A stretch of 64,000 nucleotides of DNA from Streptomyces sp. MUM 2J. Lineage in GTDB: Bacteria; Actinomycetota; Actinomycetes; Streptomycetales; Streptomycetaceae. Positions 45,712 through 58,393 of the stretch are shown piece after piece. The notes beneath the pieces are model-generated. The model was not told the DNA's origin, did not search any database, and saw only the letters and a list, made by a program, of their open reading frames with translations. Location of the stretch: NCBI RefSeq assembly GCF_022414535.1, contig NZ_JADWYM010000006.1, positions 62,001 to 126,000 on the forward strand, in the 5' to 3' direction. The translations under genes and the position numbers were made by a program. How positions within the stretch are numbered: position 1 is the stretch's first letter; each line of letters opens with the position of its first letter.

Positions 45712-47072
45712 GCCCGTACCTCGCCGCCGAGAACCTGTCGCTGTTCGGCCGCGACCCGTGGTGGCTGATCGCGATCAAGGCGGTCTTCTGCTTCGCGTTC
45801 CTGATGGTGACCGTGCTGTTCTCCATCGTGTGGGAGCGCAAGGTCGTGGCCTGGATGCAGTTGCGCATCGGCCCCAACCGGCACGGCCCGTGGGGAATGC
45901 TGCAGTCCCTGGCCGACGGCGTGAAGCTGATGCTGAAGGAGGACGTCATCGTCCGCCGCGCCGACAAGGTGGTGTACGTCCTCGCCCCGATCGTCGCCGC
46001 CATCCCGGCGTTCATGGCGATCGCGGTGATCCCCTTCGGCCCGGCCGGCAACGAGATCTCGATCTTCGGCCAGCGCACCACGATGCAGCTCACCGACCTG
46101 CCGATCGCGATGCTGTACGTCCTCGCGGTCGCCTCGGTCGGCATCTACGGCATCGTCCTGGCGGGCTGGAGCTCCGGTTCCACCTACCCGCTGCTGGGGG
46201 GCCTGCGCTCCTGCGCGCAGATGATCTCCTACGAGATCGCCATGGGTGCCGCGTTCGCGTCGGTGTTCCTCTACTCCGGGTCGATGTCGACGTCGGCGAT
46301 CGTCGAACAGCAGCAGGACCGCTGGTACGTCGTCCTGCTGCCGGTCTCCTTCATCATCTACGTCGTCACGATGGTCGGCGAGACCAACCGCGCCCCCTTC
46401 GACATGCCGGAGTCCGAGGGTGACCTGGTCGGCGGCTTCAACACCGAGTACTCGTCCATCAAGTTCGCGATGTTCATGCTCGCCGAGTACGTGAACATGG
46501 TGACGGTCTCGGCCGTCGCGACGACGCTGTTCCTCGGCGGCTGGCGCGCCCCGTGGCCGATCAGCACCTTCTGGGAGGGCGCCAACCACGGCTGGTGGCC
46601 GCTGCTCTGGCTCGTCGTCAAGGTGCAGCTGCTGCTGTTCTTCTTCATCTGGCTGCGCGGCACCCTGCCCCGCGTCCGCTACGACCAGCTGATGAAGCTC
46701 GGCTGGAAGGTCCTCATCCCGGTCTCCGTGGCGTGGCTGATGCTCGTCGCGACCGTGCGGACCCTGCGGAACGAGAACTACGACTTCGCCGACATCGCCC
46801 TCTACGTGGGCGGCGGTGTCCTCGCCCTGCTGCTCCTGTCGTTCGTCGCCGACCTGTTCCGGCAGAAGGCGAAGGACACCGAGCAGTCCACCGCCCGGCC
46901 GGCCGGCTTCGACCCGATGGCCGGGGGATTCCCCGTACCGCCGCTGCCCGGCCAGGAGTTGCCGGCGGTGCCGCGGCGCCGCCCGAGCCGGGAGCGGGAG
47001 CTCATTGTCAGTGGTGGGCCCGATACTCACAGTGACGGACCGCTGGATGGAAAGGAGGCGTCCGATGGCTGA
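45708..47072 (+). CDS. nuoH: NADH-quinone oxidoreductase subunit H
   Basis: A 454-residue membrane subunit, longer than the family norm of about 330-350 because of an Arg/Pro-rich C-terminal tail after residue 385. It lies at the junction of the arms and lines the quinone channel. Typical features are [22 protein letters not shown] and the [20 protein letters not shown] loop with its acidic quinone-pocket residues. The ATG at 45708 follows AGGAGGTGGAGG. Its end overlaps nuoI by 8 bases. Confidence 0.97.
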   Translation: MSPYLAAENLSLFGRDPWWLIAIKAVFCFAFLMVTVLFSIVWERKVVAWMQLRIGPNRHGPWGMLQSLADGVKLMLKEDVIVRRADKVVYVLAPIVAAIPAFMAIAVIPFGPAGNEISIFGQRTTMQLTDLPIAMLYVLAVASVGIYGIVLAGWSSGSTYPLLGGLRSCAQMISYEIAMGAAFASVFLYSGSMSTSAIVEQQQDRWYVVLLPVSFIIYVVTMVGETNRAPFDMPESEGDLVGGFNTEYSSIKFAMFMLAEYVNMVTVSAVATTLFLGGWRAPWPISTFWEGANHGWWPLLWLVVKVQLLLFFFIWLRGTLPRVRYDQLMKLGWKVLIPVSVAWLMLVATVRTLRNENYDFADIALYVGGGVLALLLLSFVADLFRQKAKDTEQSTARPAGFDPMAGGFPVPPLPGQELPAVPRRRPSRERELIVSGGPDTHSDGPLDGKEASDG

Positions 47073-47703
47073 GGAGCCCAAGGAGACCAAGCCCGGTTTC
47101 CTCAACCCGGTGGCCGGCTTCGGCGTGACCTTCAAGGCCATGTTCAGGAAGCGGCTGACCGAGCAGTACCCGGAGCAGCACAAGACCACGGCTCCGCGGT
47201 TCCACGGACGGCACCAGCTCAACCGCCATCCGGACGGCCTGGAGAAGTGCGTCGGCTGCGAGCTGTGCGCCTGGGCCTGCCCCGCCGACGCCATCTATGT
47301 GGAGGGCGCCGACAACACCGACGAGGAACGCTACTCGCCGGGCGAGCGCTACGGCCGCGTCTACCAGATCAACTACGCCCGTTGCATCCTGTGCGGCCTG
47401 TGCATCGAGGCGTGCCCCACGCGCGCGCTGACCATGACGAACGAGTTCGAGCTGGCCGACTCCAGCCGCGCCGACCTCATCTACACCAAGGAGCAGCTGC
47501 TCGCCGGCCTCGACGAGGGCATGGTCGACAGCCCGCACGCCATCTACCCGGGGATGGACGAGCAGGACTACTACCGGGGCCTGGTCACCGAGGCGGCGCC
47601 CGGCACCGAGCGGCAGGTCGCCCGCTCCAAGGGCGAGGTCCCGCCGGAGGAGCCCTCCTCCGGCGCGGACGAGCCCGCGTCCGAGGGGGTGGTCCGCCGA
47701 TGA
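47065..47703 (+). CDS. nuoI: NADH-quinone oxidoreductase subunit I
   Basis: A 212-residue ferredoxin-like subunit with two [4Fe-4S] clusters (N6a and N6b). The motifs are [12 protein letters not shown] (Cys62, 65, 68, 72) and [12 protein letters not shown] (Cys107, 110, 113, 117). It passes electrons from NuoG to NuoB. The C-terminal 40 residues are acidic and Ser/Pro rich, and probably disordered. The ATG at 47065 has an AAAGGAGG site inside the nuoH tail, which explains the 8-base overlap. Confidence 0.97.
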   Translation: MAEEPKETKPGFLNPVAGFGVTFKAMFRKRLTEQYPEQHKTTAPRFHGRHQLNRHPDGLEKCVGCELCAWACPADAIYVEGADNTDEERYSPGERYGRVYQINYARCILCGLCIEACPTRALTMTNEFELADSSRADLIYTKEQLLAGLDEGMVDSPHAIYPGMDEQDYYRGLVTEAAPGTERQVARSKGEVPPEEPSSGADEPASEGVVRR

Positions 47704-48542
47704 GCGCGACGCTCGCCGCCTACTCCACCTCCACCGGAGAGGCCTTCCAGTTCTGGGTCCTCGGCACGGTCGCGGTGATCGGCGCCCTGTGCACCGTCTT
47801 CATGAAGAAGGCCGTGCACAGCGCCCTCTGCCTCGCCGGCACCATGATCGTCCTGGCGGTGTTCTACCTCGCCAACGGCGCCTACTTCCTCGGCGTCGTG
47901 CAGATCATCGTCTACACCGGCGCGATCATGATGCTCTTCCTGTTCGTGGTGATGCTCGTCGGCGTGACCGCGGCGGACTCCCTGAAGGAGACCGTCAAGG
48001 GTCAGCGCTGGCTGGCCCTCGTCTGCGGGCTCGGCTTCGGCATCCTGCTGGCGGCCGGCATCGCCAACGCCTCCCTGAAGGAGTTCGACGGGCTCGGCCG
48101 GGCCAACGCGGGCGGCAACGTGCAGGGCCTGGCCAGCCTCATCTTCACCAAGTACGTCTTCGCCTTCGAGATCACCGGCGCGCTGCTGATCAGCGCGGCC
48201 GTCGGCGCGATGGTGCTCACGCACCGCGAGCGCACCGAGCGGGCCAGGACGCAGCGCGAGCTGTCCGAGCAGCGGGTGCGCGAGGGCGCGCACGTCCCGC
48301 CGCTGCCGGCCCCCGGCGTGTACGCCCGGCACAACGCCGTGGACATCGCGGGCCTGCTGCCCGACGGGACCCCCTCCGAGCTCACCGTCAGCAAGACGCT
48401 GCGCGAGCGCGGCCAGATCCGCGACGTCTCCACGGAGGCCCTCAACGACCTCCGGGCGCTGGAGCAGCGGGCCGAGGAGCGCCTGGAGCGGAAGACGGTC
48501 GCACCGGCGACCTTCAAGCGGACCGAGGAGGCGTCGCAGTGA
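47700..48542 (+). CDS. nuoJ: NADH-quinone oxidoreductase subunit J
   Basis: A 280-residue membrane subunit with five helices in the first 180 residues, including the conserved [22 protein letters not shown], whose pi-bulge helix takes part in proton-channel gating. A further 100 hydrophilic residues rich in Arg and Glu follow on the cytoplasmic side, longer than in most NuoJ proteins. The ATG at 47700 overlaps the nuoI stop by 4 bases, and the nuoK GTG overlaps its own. Confidence 0.96.
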   Translation: MSATLAAYSTSTGEAFQFWVLGTVAVIGALCTVFMKKAVHSALCLAGTMIVLAVFYLANGAYFLGVVQIIVYTGAIMMLFLFVVMLVGVTAADSLKETVKGQRWLALVCGLGFGILLAAGIANASLKEFDGLGRANAGGNVQGLASLIFTKYVFAFEITGALLISAAVGAMVLTHRERTERARTQRELSEQRVREGAHVPPLPAPGVYARHNAVDIAGLLPDGTPSELTVSKTLRERGQIRDVSTEALNDLRALEQRAEERLERKTVAPATFKRTEEASQ

Positions 48543-48838
48543 ACCCGGTCAACTACCTCTATCTCGCTGCCCTGTTGTTCACCATCGGCGCCACCGGGGT
48601 GTTGATCCGGCGCAACGCCATCGTGCTCTTCATGTGTATCGAGCTGATGCTGAACGCCTGCAATCTCGCGTTCGTCACCTTCTCCCGCATGCACGGCAAC
48701 CTCGACGGCCAGGTCATCGCGTTCTTCACGATGGTCGTCGCCGCAGCGGAGGTCGTGGTCGGGCTCGCGATCATCGTGTCGCTGTTCCGTTCCCGCCACT
48801 CGGCCTCGGTCGACGACGCCAGCCTGATGAAGCTGTAA
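48539..48838 (+). CDS. nuoK: NADH-quinone oxidoreductase subunit K
   Basis: A 99-residue three-helix subunit related to the MnhC/MrpC antiporter subunits. The conserved membrane glutamates that relay protons sit in [14 protein letters not shown] (residue 36-37 region) and [14 protein letters not shown] (near residue 72). The GTG at 48539 overlaps the nuoJ stop. Nine to fifteen bases separate its stop from the nuoL GTG, one of the few non-overlapping junctions. Confidence 0.97.
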   Translation: MNPVNYLYLAALLFTIGATGVLIRRNAIVLFMCIELMLNACNLAFVTFSRMHGNLDGQVIAFFTMVVAAAEVVVGLAIIVSLFRSRHSASVDDASLMKL

Positions 48839-48853
48839 GGGGTCGGAAGAATC

Positions 48854-50767
48854 GTGGAGAACCTGATCGCGCTGCTCATCGCGGCGCCCCTGCTCGGAGC
48901 GGCCGTCCTGCTGGTCGGTGGCCGGCGTCTCGACGCCGTCGGCCACTGGATCGGCGTCCTGCTGTCCGCCGTCTCCTTCGTGTTCGGCCTCGTCCTCTTC
49001 TCCGACCTGCTGAGCAGGGACGCGGAGCAGCGGACGCTGACCCAGCACCTGTTCAGCTGGATCCCGGTCGAGGGCTTCCAGGCGGACGTGGCGTTCCGCC
49101 TCGACCAGCTGTCGATGACGTTCGTCCTGCTGATCACCGGCGTCGGCTCGCTGATCCACCTGTACTCGGTCGGGTACATGGAGCACGACGAGCGCCGCCG
49201 CCGCTTCTTCGGCTATCTCAACCTGTTCCTCGCGGCGATGCTGCTGCTCGTTCTCGCCGACAACTACCTGCTGCTGTACGTCGGCTGGGAGGGCGTCGGT
49301 CTCGCCTCCTACCTGCTCATCGGCTTCTGGCAGCACAAGCCCAGCGCGGCCACCGCGGCGAAGAAGGCCTTCCTGGTCAACCGCGTCGGCGACATGGGCC
49401 TGTCGATCGCCGTCATGCTGATGTTCACCACCTTCGGCACCTTCGCCTTCGGTCCGCTCCTCGGTACCCGGACCGAGCCGGGCCTCGCCGCCGACGCCAC
49501 CGAGGGCAAGCTCACGGCCATCGCCCTGTTGCTGCTGCTCGCGGCCTGCGGCAAGTCCGCCCAGGTGCCGCTGCAGTCCTGGCTCGGGGACGCGATGGAG
49601 GGCCCGACCCCGGTCTCGGCCCTCATCCACGCCGCCACGATGGTGACCGCGGGCGTCTACCTGATCGTGCGCTCGGCTGCGATCTTCAACGGCGCGCCGG
49701 ACGCCCAGCTCGTCGTCACCGTCGTCGGAGCGGTCACGCTCCTGTTCGGTGCGATCGTCGGTTGTGCGAAGGACGACATCAAGAAGGCGCTGGCCGGCTC
49801 GACCATGTCGCAGATCGGCTACATGGTGCTGGCCGCGGGCCTCGGCCCGATCGGCTACGTCTTCGCGATCATGCACCTGGTGACGCACGGCTTCTTCAAG
49901 GCCGGGCTGTTCCTCGGCGCGGGTTCGGTCATGCACGGCATGAACGACGAGGTCGACATGCGCCGCTACGGCGGCCTGCGCAGGTACATGCCGATCACCT
50001 TCGTCACCTTCGGCCTCGGCTACCTCGCCATCATCGGCTTCCCCGGGCTGTCCGGCTTCTTCTCCAAGGACAAGATCATCGAGGCGGCCTTCGCCAAGGG
50101 CGGCACCGAGGGCTGGATCCTCGGCGGCTGCGCTCTGCTCGGCGCGGCCATCACGGCGTACTACATGACCCGCGTGATGCTGATGACGTTCTTCGGCGAG
50201 AAGCGCTGGCAGCCCGACGCGCAGGGACACGAGCCGCACCCGCACGAGTCGCCCGGGAACATGACGATCCCGATGATCCTGCTGGCCGTCGGGTCGGTCG
50301 GCGCCGGTGCGTTCTTCAGCATCGGCGACCGGTTCCTGCACTGGCTGGAGCCGATCACCGGCCACGCCGAGGGCGACTCCCCGCTCAGCGCCGCCGCCAT
50401 CACCGGCGGGACGATGGTCTGCCTGGTCGTCGGCGTCGCCATCGCCTGGGCCCAGTACGGCCGCCGGCCCGTCCCGGTCGTCGCCCCGCGCGGCTCGCTG
50501 CTCACCCGGGCCGCACGGCGTGATCTGCTGCAGGACGACTTCAACCACGTCGTCCTGGTCCGCGGCGGTGAGCACCTCACGCGGTCCTTGGTCTACGTCG
50601 ACCACACCCTGGTCGACGGTGTCGTCAACGGCACGGCCGCGTCGGTCGGCGGCCTGTCCGGGCGCCTGCGCAAGCTGCAGAACGGCTTCGCGCGGTCGTA
50701 CGCGGTCTCGATGTTCGGCGGTGCGGCCCTGCTCATCGCCGCCACCCTGCTGATGAGGGCGGTCTGA
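48854..50767 (+). CDS. nuoL: NADH-quinone oxidoreductase subunit L
   Basis: The 637-residue distal proton-pumping subunit, with an antiporter-like core and a long C-terminal lateral helix. [20 protein letters not shown] carries the key membrane glutamate, and [31 protein letters not shown] the pumping-channel lysine/histidine region. A hydrophilic, His/Pro-containing loop lies near residues 455-465. The GTG at 48854 follows AAGGGGTCGG. It is followed at 5 bases by nuoM. Confidence 0.97.
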   Translation: MENLIALLIAAPLLGAAVLLVGGRRLDAVGHWIGVLLSAVSFVFGLVLFSDLLSRDAEQRTLTQHLFSWIPVEGFQADVAFRLDQLSMTFVLLITGVGSLIHLYSVGYMEHDERRRRFFGYLNLFLAAMLLLVLADNYLLLYVGWEGVGLASYLLIGFWQHKPSAATAAKKAFLVNRVGDMGLSIAVMLMFTTFGTFAFGPLLGTRTEPGLAADATEGKLTAIALLLLLAACGKSAQVPLQSWLGDAMEGPTPVSALIHAATMVTAGVYLIVRSAAIFNGAPDAQLVVTVVGAVTLLFGAIVGCAKDDIKKALAGSTMSQIGYMVLAAGLGPIGYVFAIMHLVTHGFFKAGLFLGAGSVMHGMNDEVDMRRYGGLRRYMPITFVTFGLGYLAIIGFPGLSGFFSKDKIIEAAFAKGGTEGWILGGCALLGAAITAYYMTRVMLMTFFGEKRWQPDAQGHEPHPHESPGNMTIPMILLAVGSVGAGAFFSIGDRFLHWLEPITGHAEGDSPLSAAAITGGTMVCLVVGVAIAWAQYGRRPVPVVAPRGSLLTRAARRDLLQDDFNHVVLVRGGEHLTRSLVYVDHTLVDGVVNGTAASVGGLSGRLRKLQNGFARSYAVSMFGGAALLIAATLLMRAV

Positions 50768-50772
50768 TACCG

Positions 50773-52344
50773 ATGTCCTTTCCTCTGCTCACAGCGACGG
50801 CGGTGCTCCCGGCCGTGGGGGCGATCGCCACGGCCGCCGTACCGGCCGCGCGGCGCACCGCCGCCAAGTGGCTGGCGCTGCTGTTCACCCTCGCCACACT
50901 CGCGCTCGCGGTCACGATCGCGGTGCGCTTCGACCCGGGCGGCGACCGCTACCAGCTCACCGAGTCCCACGCATGGATCGCCGAGTTCGGGGTGCGCTAC
51001 GAACTGGGCGTGGACGGCATCGCGGTCGCGCTGATCGCCCTCACGGCCCTGCTGATCCCGTTCATCGTCCTGGCGGGCTGGCACGACGCCGACCCGCTGG
51101 AGACCGGCAGCAGGCGGTGGCGGCCCACCCAGGGCTTCTTCGCCTTGATCCTCGCCGTCGAGGCGATGGTGATCCTCTCCTTCGAGGCCACCGACGTCTT
51201 CCTCTTCTACATCTTCTTCGAAGCCATGCTCATCCCGATGTACTTCCTCATCGGCGGTTTCGGGGACCGTGCCCACGAGCACGGCGAGGAGGCGGCGTCG
51301 ACCCAGCGGTCGTACGCGGCGGTCAAGTTCCTCCTCTACAACCTGGTCGGCGGTCTGATCATGCTGGCCGCGGTGATCGGCCTGTACGTGGTCGCCGGGA
51401 ACTTCAGCCTCCAGGAGATCGCCCAGGCCCGCGCCGGCGGCACGCTCGACATGGCGACCAGCACCGAGCGCTGGCTGTTCCTCGGCTTCTTCTTCGCCTT
51501 CGCGGTGAAGGCGCCGCTGTGGCCGCTGCACACCTGGCTGCCCAACGCCATGCAGGAGTCCACCGCGCCGGTCGCCGTCCTCATCACGGCGGTCGTCGAC
51601 AAGGTGGGCACCTTCGCGATGCTCCGCTTCTGCCTCCAGCTGTTCCCGGAGGCGAGCAAGTGGGCGACGCCGGTCATCCTCGTCCTGGCGCTGATCAGCA
51701 TCGTCTACGGCGCGCTGCTCGCCGTGGGCCAGCGCGACATCAAGCGACTGGTGGCCTACGCGTCGATCTCCCACTTCGGCTTCATCGTCCTGGGCATCTT
51801 CGCGATGACCAGCCAGGGCCAGTCCGGGGCGACGCTGTACATGGTCAACCACGGCATCTCCACGGCCGCCCTCATGCTGGTCGCGGGCTTCCTGATCTCG
51901 CGGCGCGGGTCGCGGCGCATCGCCGACTACGGCGGCGTACAGAAGGTCGCACCGGTGCTCGCCGGCACCTTCCTGATCGGCGGCCTGGCGACCCTGTCGC
52001 TGCCGGGACTGGCCCCCTTCGTGAGTGAGTTCCTGGTCCTGGTCGGCGCGTTCACGCGCTACCCGGCCGTCGGCATCGTCGCCACGTTCGGCATCGTGCT
52101 CGCCGCGCTGTACACGCTCGTCCTCTACCAGCGGACGATGACCGGGCCGGTGAAGCCGGAGGTCTCGGCGATGCCCGACCTCAGGGTGCGCGAGATCGTG
52201 GTCGTCGCCCCGCTGGTCGTCCTGCTGGTCTTCCTGGGCGTCTACCCGAAGCCCGTCACGGACATCGTCAATCCGGCGGTCCAGCAGACCCTGTCCGACG
52301 TACACGAGAAGGACCCCCAGCCCGAGGTGGAGGCGGCCAAGTGA
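50773..52344 (+). CDS. nuoM: NADH-quinone oxidoreductase subunit M
   Basis: A 523-residue antiporter-like proton-pumping subunit with about fourteen helices. Signatures are [16 protein letters not shown] with the essential glutamate near residue 155, [21 protein letters not shown] near residue 250 and [13 protein letters not shown]. The ATG at 50773 lies 5 bases after the nuoL stop. Its C-terminal tail is polar and its TGA overlaps the nuoN GTG by 4 bases. Confidence 0.97.
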   Translation: MSFPLLTATAVLPAVGAIATAAVPAARRTAAKWLALLFTLATLALAVTIAVRFDPGGDRYQLTESHAWIAEFGVRYELGVDGIAVALIALTALLIPFIVLAGWHDADPLETGSRRWRPTQGFFALILAVEAMVILSFEATDVFLFYIFFEAMLIPMYFLIGGFGDRAHEHGEEAASTQRSYAAVKFLLYNLVGGLIMLAAVIGLYVVAGNFSLQEIAQARAGGTLDMATSTERWLFLGFFFAFAVKAPLWPLHTWLPNAMQESTAPVAVLITAVVDKVGTFAMLRFCLQLFPEASKWATPVILVLALISIVYGALLAVGQRDIKRLVAYASISHFGFIVLGIFAMTSQGQSGATLYMVNHGISTAALMLVAGFLISRRGSRRIADYGGVQKVAPVLAGTFLIGGLATLSLPGLAPFVSEFLVLVGAFTRYPAVGIVATFGIVLAALYTLVLYQRTMTGPVKPEVSAMPDLRVREIVVVAPLVVLLVFLGVYPKPVTDIVNPAVQQTLSDVHEKDPQPEVEAAK

Positions 52345-53990
52345 GCGCAACAGCCGTCCACAGCCTGTGGACAACCGCGGCCGATCCGATCTCGAAGATC
52401 GACGCGCCGAAGATCGAATACGGGCAGTTGTCGCCCACCCTGATCGTCGTCGGCGCCGCCGTCATCGGTGTGCTCGTCGAGGCGTTCATCCCGCGCAGAT
52501 CCCGCTACTACGCACAGGTGTTCGTCTCCGCCGTCGCGCTCACCGCCGCCTTCGCCGCGGTCGTCGCGCTCGCGGCCGACGGATACGGCACCACGAAGGC
52601 CGGGATCGCGGCGATGGGCGCGATCGCGGTCGACGGCCCAGCCCTCTTCCTGCAGGGCACGATCCTGCTGGCCGCGTTGGTCGGCCTGTTCACCTTCGCC
52701 GAGCGGCGCCTGGACCCGGAGGCCCATGGCAACCGCGTCGACTCCTTCGCCGCGCAGGCCTCGGCCGTACCGGGCAGCGACAGCGAGCGCGCCGCGGTCA
52801 AGGCCGGGTTCACCACGACCGAGGTCTTCCCGCTGCTGCTCTTCGCGGTGGCCGGCATGCTGGTCTTCCCGTCGGCCAACGACCTGCTGACCCTCTTCGT
52901 CGCCCTGGAAGTCTTCTCGCTGCCGCTGTACCTGTTGTGCGCGCTGGCCCGCCGCAAGCGGCTGATGTCGCAGGAGGCCGCGGTCAAGTACTTCCTGCTC
53001 GGCGCGTTCGCCTCCGCGTTCACCCTGTTCGGGATCGCCCTGCTCTACGGCTACTCCGGCTCGGTGTCGTACGCGACCATCGCGCAGGTGGTCGACGGAA
53101 CCGTCACCAACGTCGACCCCGCGCTGGCCGGCACCATGGGCAACGACGCGCTGCTGCTGCTCGGCACCGCGCTGCTGGTGACGGGTCTGCTGTTCAAGGT
53201 GGGCGCGGTGCCGTTCCACATGTGGACGCCGGACGTGTACCAGGGCGCCCCGACCCCCGTCACCGGCTTCATGGCGGCGGCGACGAAGGTGGCGGCCTTC
53301 GGCGCGCTGCTGCGGGTGCTGTACGTCGTGCTTCCGGGCCTGCGCTGGGACTGGCGCCCGGTCATGTGGGGCGTCGCGATCATCACCATGCTGGGCGGCG
53401 CCATCGTCGCGATCACGCAGACCGACATCAAGCGGCTGCTGGCGTACTCGTCGATCGCGCACGCCGGGTTCATCCTCGCGGGTGTCATCGCGACCACGCC
53501 GGACGGGATCTCGGCGGTCCTCTTCTACCTGGCGGCGTACTCGTTCGTCACGATCGGCGCGTTCGCCGTGGTCACGCTGGTGCGGGACGCGGGCGGCGAG
53601 GCCACTCACCTGTCCAAGTGGGCCGGCCTTGGCCGCCGTTCGCCGCTGGTCGCGGCGGTGTTCGCGGTGTTCCTGCTGGCCTTCGCGGGCATTCCGCTGA
53701 CCTCCGGCTTCGCCGGGAAGTTCGCCGTGTTCAAGGCGGCGGCGGAGGGCGGCGCGGCCCCGCTGGTCGTGATCGGTGTGATCTCGTCGGCGATCGCGGC
53801 GTTCTTCTACATCCGCGTGATCGTGCTGATGTTCTTCAGCGAGCCGCGGCCCGAGGGACCGACGGTCGCCGTTCCGTCGCCGCTGACGATGACGGCGATC
53901 GGCGTCGGCGTGGCCGTCACCCTTGTGCTCGGTGTGGCACCGCAGTACTTCCTGGACCTGGCGAGCCAGGCGGGAGTGTTCGTGCGCTGA
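52341..53990 (+). CDS. nuoN: NADH-quinone oxidoreductase subunit N
   Basis: The 549-residue third antiporter-like subunit completes the 14-subunit complex. [30 protein letters not shown] and [21 protein letters not shown] mark the pumping core, followed by the lysine-containing half-channel. It includes a short polar insert near residues 130-155. The GTG at 52341 overlaps the nuoM stop. A near-perfect terminator begins 6 bases after its stop, so this is the end of the nuo transcript. Confidence 0.97.
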   Translation: MSATAVHSLWTTAADPISKIDAPKIEYGQLSPTLIVVGAAVIGVLVEAFIPRRSRYYAQVFVSAVALTAAFAAVVALAADGYGTTKAGIAAMGAIAVDGPALFLQGTILLAALVGLFTFAERRLDPEAHGNRVDSFAAQASAVPGSDSERAAVKAGFTTTEVFPLLLFAVAGMLVFPSANDLLTLFVALEVFSLPLYLLCALARRKRLMSQEAAVKYFLLGAFASAFTLFGIALLYGYSGSVSYATIAQVVDGTVTNVDPALAGTMGNDALLLLGTALLVTGLLFKVGAVPFHMWTPDVYQGAPTPVTGFMAAATKVAAFGALLRVLYVVLPGLRWDWRPVMWGVAIITMLGGAIVAITQTDIKRLLAYSSIAHAGFILAGVIATTPDGISAVLFYLAAYSFVTIGAFAVVTLVRDAGGEATHLSKWAGLGRRSPLVAAVFAVFLLAFAGIPLTSGFAGKFAVFKAAAEGGAAPLVVIGVISSAIAAFFYIRVIVLMFFSEPRPEGPTVAVPSPLTMTAIGVGVAVTLVLGVAPQYFLDLASQAGVFVR

Positions 53991-53996
53991 CCCGCA

Positions 53997-54050
53997 CGGA
54001 ACGCAGCGGACCCGGCCTCCCCGCACGGAGGCCGGGTCCGCTGCGTTCCG
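53997..54050. terminator. 24-bp perfect hairpin ending the nuo operon
   Basis: Two perfectly complementary 24-base arms (53997-54020 and 54027-54050) surround the loop CCGCAC, directly after nuoN and 15 bases before the convergent gene end. It should stop transcripts from both sides. Confidence 0.88.
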
Positions 54051-54064
54051 GGGCTGCGCCCGGG

Positions 54065-54691
54065 TCACAGCAGAGAGTCGAACAGCGTGTCCAGCTCCTG
54101 CTCCAGGCCGACCGTCCCGGTGAGGGAGTCCCCCGCGTCCGCACCCGCGGTGTCCGCGGCGGTCGTGCCACCGGCGCCGGCCGCGGACGGCTGAGCCACC
54201 GGGCACGACACGGCGGGGTTCCACGGGGCGAACAGCCCGTCGGCGTTGCTCCGGTAGATCCAGGCCGCCAGCGTGAAGTAGCCGGGCAGCACGTCCGAGG
54301 CGAAGGTCCTGCCGAACAGCTCCGGCGCCGCCTGACCGGTGTCCTCGACGACCCACTCCACCGCCGCGAGCTCCCGCGTGCCGACGCCGCCGGACGCGTA
54401 GACCAGGCCCGCGGGGGTGGCCGGGTCGAGCGAACCGATGTGCGCCTCGTTGAGGTACGCGTACCCCAGCGCGCCCTGCGTGCCGCCGGTGACGCACACG
54501 TCGGAGCGGACGTATCCGCCGAGGGCCGCGTAGGGCTCGTGGGCGTACGCGCCGGTGGCCGTGTAGGTGCGCGTCAGCTGCGTCCAGGCGAGGGGACCGG
54601 GGTCCGCCGCGGCGCGTGCCGGCGCGGCGGTCAGACAGAGGGCTGCGGCTGCCGCCACGGCGACGGCGGCCTTGCGTGGCCGAGGGGACAT
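54065..54691 (-). CDS. Secreted hypothetical protein
   Basis: A 208-residue protein with a typical Sec signal ([21 protein letters not shown], cleavage likely after ARA). The mature part contains Gly- and Tyr-rich segments ([18 protein letters not shown] and [20 protein letters not shown]) with two cysteines, and ends in a Gly/Thr/Ala-rich region. I recognise no family. The ATG at 54691 follows AAGGAG. It is convergent with nuoN and divergent from recQ. Confidence 0.7.
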   Translation of the reverse strand: MSPRPRKAAVAVAAAAALCLTAAPARAAADPGPLAWTQLTRTYTATGAYAHEPYAALGGYVRSDVCVTGGTQGALGYAYLNEAHIGSLDPATPAGLVYASGGVGTRELAAVEWVVEDTGQAAPELFGRTFASDVLPGYFTLAAWIYRSNADGLFAPWNPAVSCPVAQPSAAGAGGTTAADTAGADAGDSLTGTVGLEQELDTLFDSLL

Positions 54692-54919
54692 TCTGCGGCT
54701 CCTTGGGCGGGCGGGGGACCGGGGACGGGGACGAGGGGTGGGCTGCCCCGTCCCTCCCGAGCAGGATGTCCCGGTCCGCCGGGGACCCGCCATGTGACGC
54801 AGGCCATTCGAATGACCGCCGAACGTGACCTCCCGGTCCTGTGGACAACTCCGGCGCTGTCGGTCGCGGCCCCTATCGTGGAGGCAGTGGTCGAGGGACG
54901 ACGTGCGGGGGACAGGACG

Positions 54920-56977
<2,058 letters not shown>

Positions 56978-56984
56978 GAGACTG

Positions 56985-57082
56985 CTGAAAATCTTGCTTG
57001 GGGCGCCCGAGTCGCCCCGGTTCGCCGATAAATTCGATCGGGGCAATCTGGTGCAGGGCGGGCGCGTTTTCAAGATCTTCAG
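56985..57082. repeat. Small element with imperfect terminal inverted repeats (MITE-like)
   Basis: CTGAAAATCTTG at 56985-56996 and CAAGATCTTCAG at 57071-57082 are complementary at 11 of 12 positions, and the inner GCGCCCG also matches with one offset. The roughly 98-bp segment is less GC-rich than its surroundings and starts 8 bases after the recQ stop. It may be a relic mobile element or a special kind of intergenic repeat. No clear target-site duplication is visible. Confidence 0.45.
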
Positions 57083-57110
57083 GACGCTCCCAGCGGCCGC
57101 CTGAGCGTCC
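57082..57110. terminator. Hairpin between recQ and the M56 peptidase gene
   Basis: GGACGCTC and GAGCGTCC are perfect 8-bp arms around a loop that includes GCGGCCGC. The genes on both sides converge here. Confidence 0.6.
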
Positions 57111-57160
57111 CCACCCGCCCGTCCGCACCTCCCGGCTCCGTGCGGCCCCACGGCGCGCCC

Positions 57161-58099
57161 TCACGCCAGGGCGGTCAGCCCGGGGGCGAAAGTGATCAGC
57201 AGGGGCAGCAGGGGGACCAGCGCCGCCACCGTCGTCGTCAGGGCACGGCGGCGGCGACCCAGCCGGGGCGGCGGCGCAAGGAGGCGGTCCACCCGTTCGC
57301 CCAGCAGACGGCGGCTGGAGTCGCAGGACAGGACACCGCGGTGCTGGTTCAGCTCGATCAGGGCCAGGGCCGTGGTGAGGTGGCCGCAGCGCCGGGACGC
57401 CGCGTCGTCGGCAGCCAGCTCCACCAGACGATGGGTCTGGTCGCAGAAGTGGGCGAACAGGGGGATGCGGGGGAAGCCGGTGGCCAGTGCGGTGGACAGG
57501 TGCAGCAGCCAGTCGTGGTGGGCGCGGGCGTGCCCTCGCTCGTGGGCGAGGACCGCGTCGAGCTGGAGGGCGGTGAGCCGGTGCAGCGCACCGGTGGTGA
57601 CGACCAGCTGCGGCGGGTGGCCGGGCAGCCATCGGGCGTCGGGATACTCGTCCTCCAGCACCAGCAGCGGGCCACGTGCGGCGGGTAGCCCGGCGGGCAG
57701 ATCGGGGGCGCGTTCGCGCAGGTGGGCGCGGGTCAGGCCGCGGCGGCGTCGGGCCTCGACGAGTTCCCGGGCGAGCATCGCACCGGTCCAGGCCGCACCG
57801 CAGGCCAGCAGCAGGGTGAGGACGGCCGCCCAGACGGGTGCGGCGGACAGGTCGTAGGCCTCCGTCACGGCCGGTGGAGCGGGCGCGAAGACCTGGGCGC
57901 GGACGGTGTGGAAGACGGCGGCGGCGCCCAGGACCAGGGCCGTCAGACAGCACAGCAGGACGGTCGCGACGAGGCACTGCCACACCCACAGGGCGACGAC
58001 CGGTTCCCGCTCGGCCCACGCCGCCCGGGTCAGGGCACGCGGAACCGGTACGGCGGCCGTCAGCGCGACGGCGCTCAGCAGGAGCAGGCAGACGGTCAT
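57161..58099 (-). CDS. M56 family (BlaR1/MecR1-type) membrane metallopeptidase
   Basis: A 312-residue protein with three or four helices and the zinc motif HERGH (VLAHERGHARAHHDWLLH) on the cytoplasmic side, as in the BlaR1 N-terminal part. There is no C-terminal penicillin-sensor domain. Such proteins usually pair with a BlaI/MecI repressor gene, but none is present in the 294 bp upstream or elsewhere nearby. The ATG is at 58099. It may process another repressor or membrane protein. Confidence 0.85.
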   Translation of the reverse strand: MTVCLLLLSAVALTAAVPVPRALTRAAWAEREPVVALWVWQCLVATVLLCCLTALVLGAAAVFHTVRAQVFAPAPPAVTEAYDLSAAPVWAAVLTLLLACGAAWTGAMLARELVEARRRRGLTRAHLRERAPDLPAGLPAARGPLLVLEDEYPDARWLPGHPPQLVVTTGALHRLTALQLDAVLAHERGHARAHHDWLLHLSTALATGFPRIPLFAHFCDQTHRLVELAADDAASRRCGHLTTALALIELNQHRGVLSCDSSRRLLGERVDRLLAPPPRLGRRRRALTTTVAALVPLLPLLITFAPGLTALA

Positions 58100-58393
58100 G
58101 CCGGCGGGCTCCGGATCCTGGTCGTGAGGCGGCGGGCAGGGCGGCGACGGGCAAGTGGTGCGGCGGGCGCGGGTGGTGTGCGGATGGTGCGGTCGTGCTG
58201 TGGGCGGGCGCGTGAGGAGGCGCCGGGAGGGATGGCGCCGGGGCGTGCGGGGAGAGGAGGCTCGGGTGCCGGTGCGGCGCGGTGGCCGTCGGCGGCGGGT
58301 GCGCGGTGTGAGCGCACCCGCCGCCAGTATGACGGGACGGCGGCGCTGAGTCAGCCCGCGGGAGAGCGGTCGTCCGGCCCGGCGGCGCGGTGG

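Noticed and set aside
52367-54919. Extension of recQ far upstream through nuoN in one open frame
   Set aside because: The frame runs through nuoN and its terminator out of register; protein similarity to RecQ begins only after 55040.
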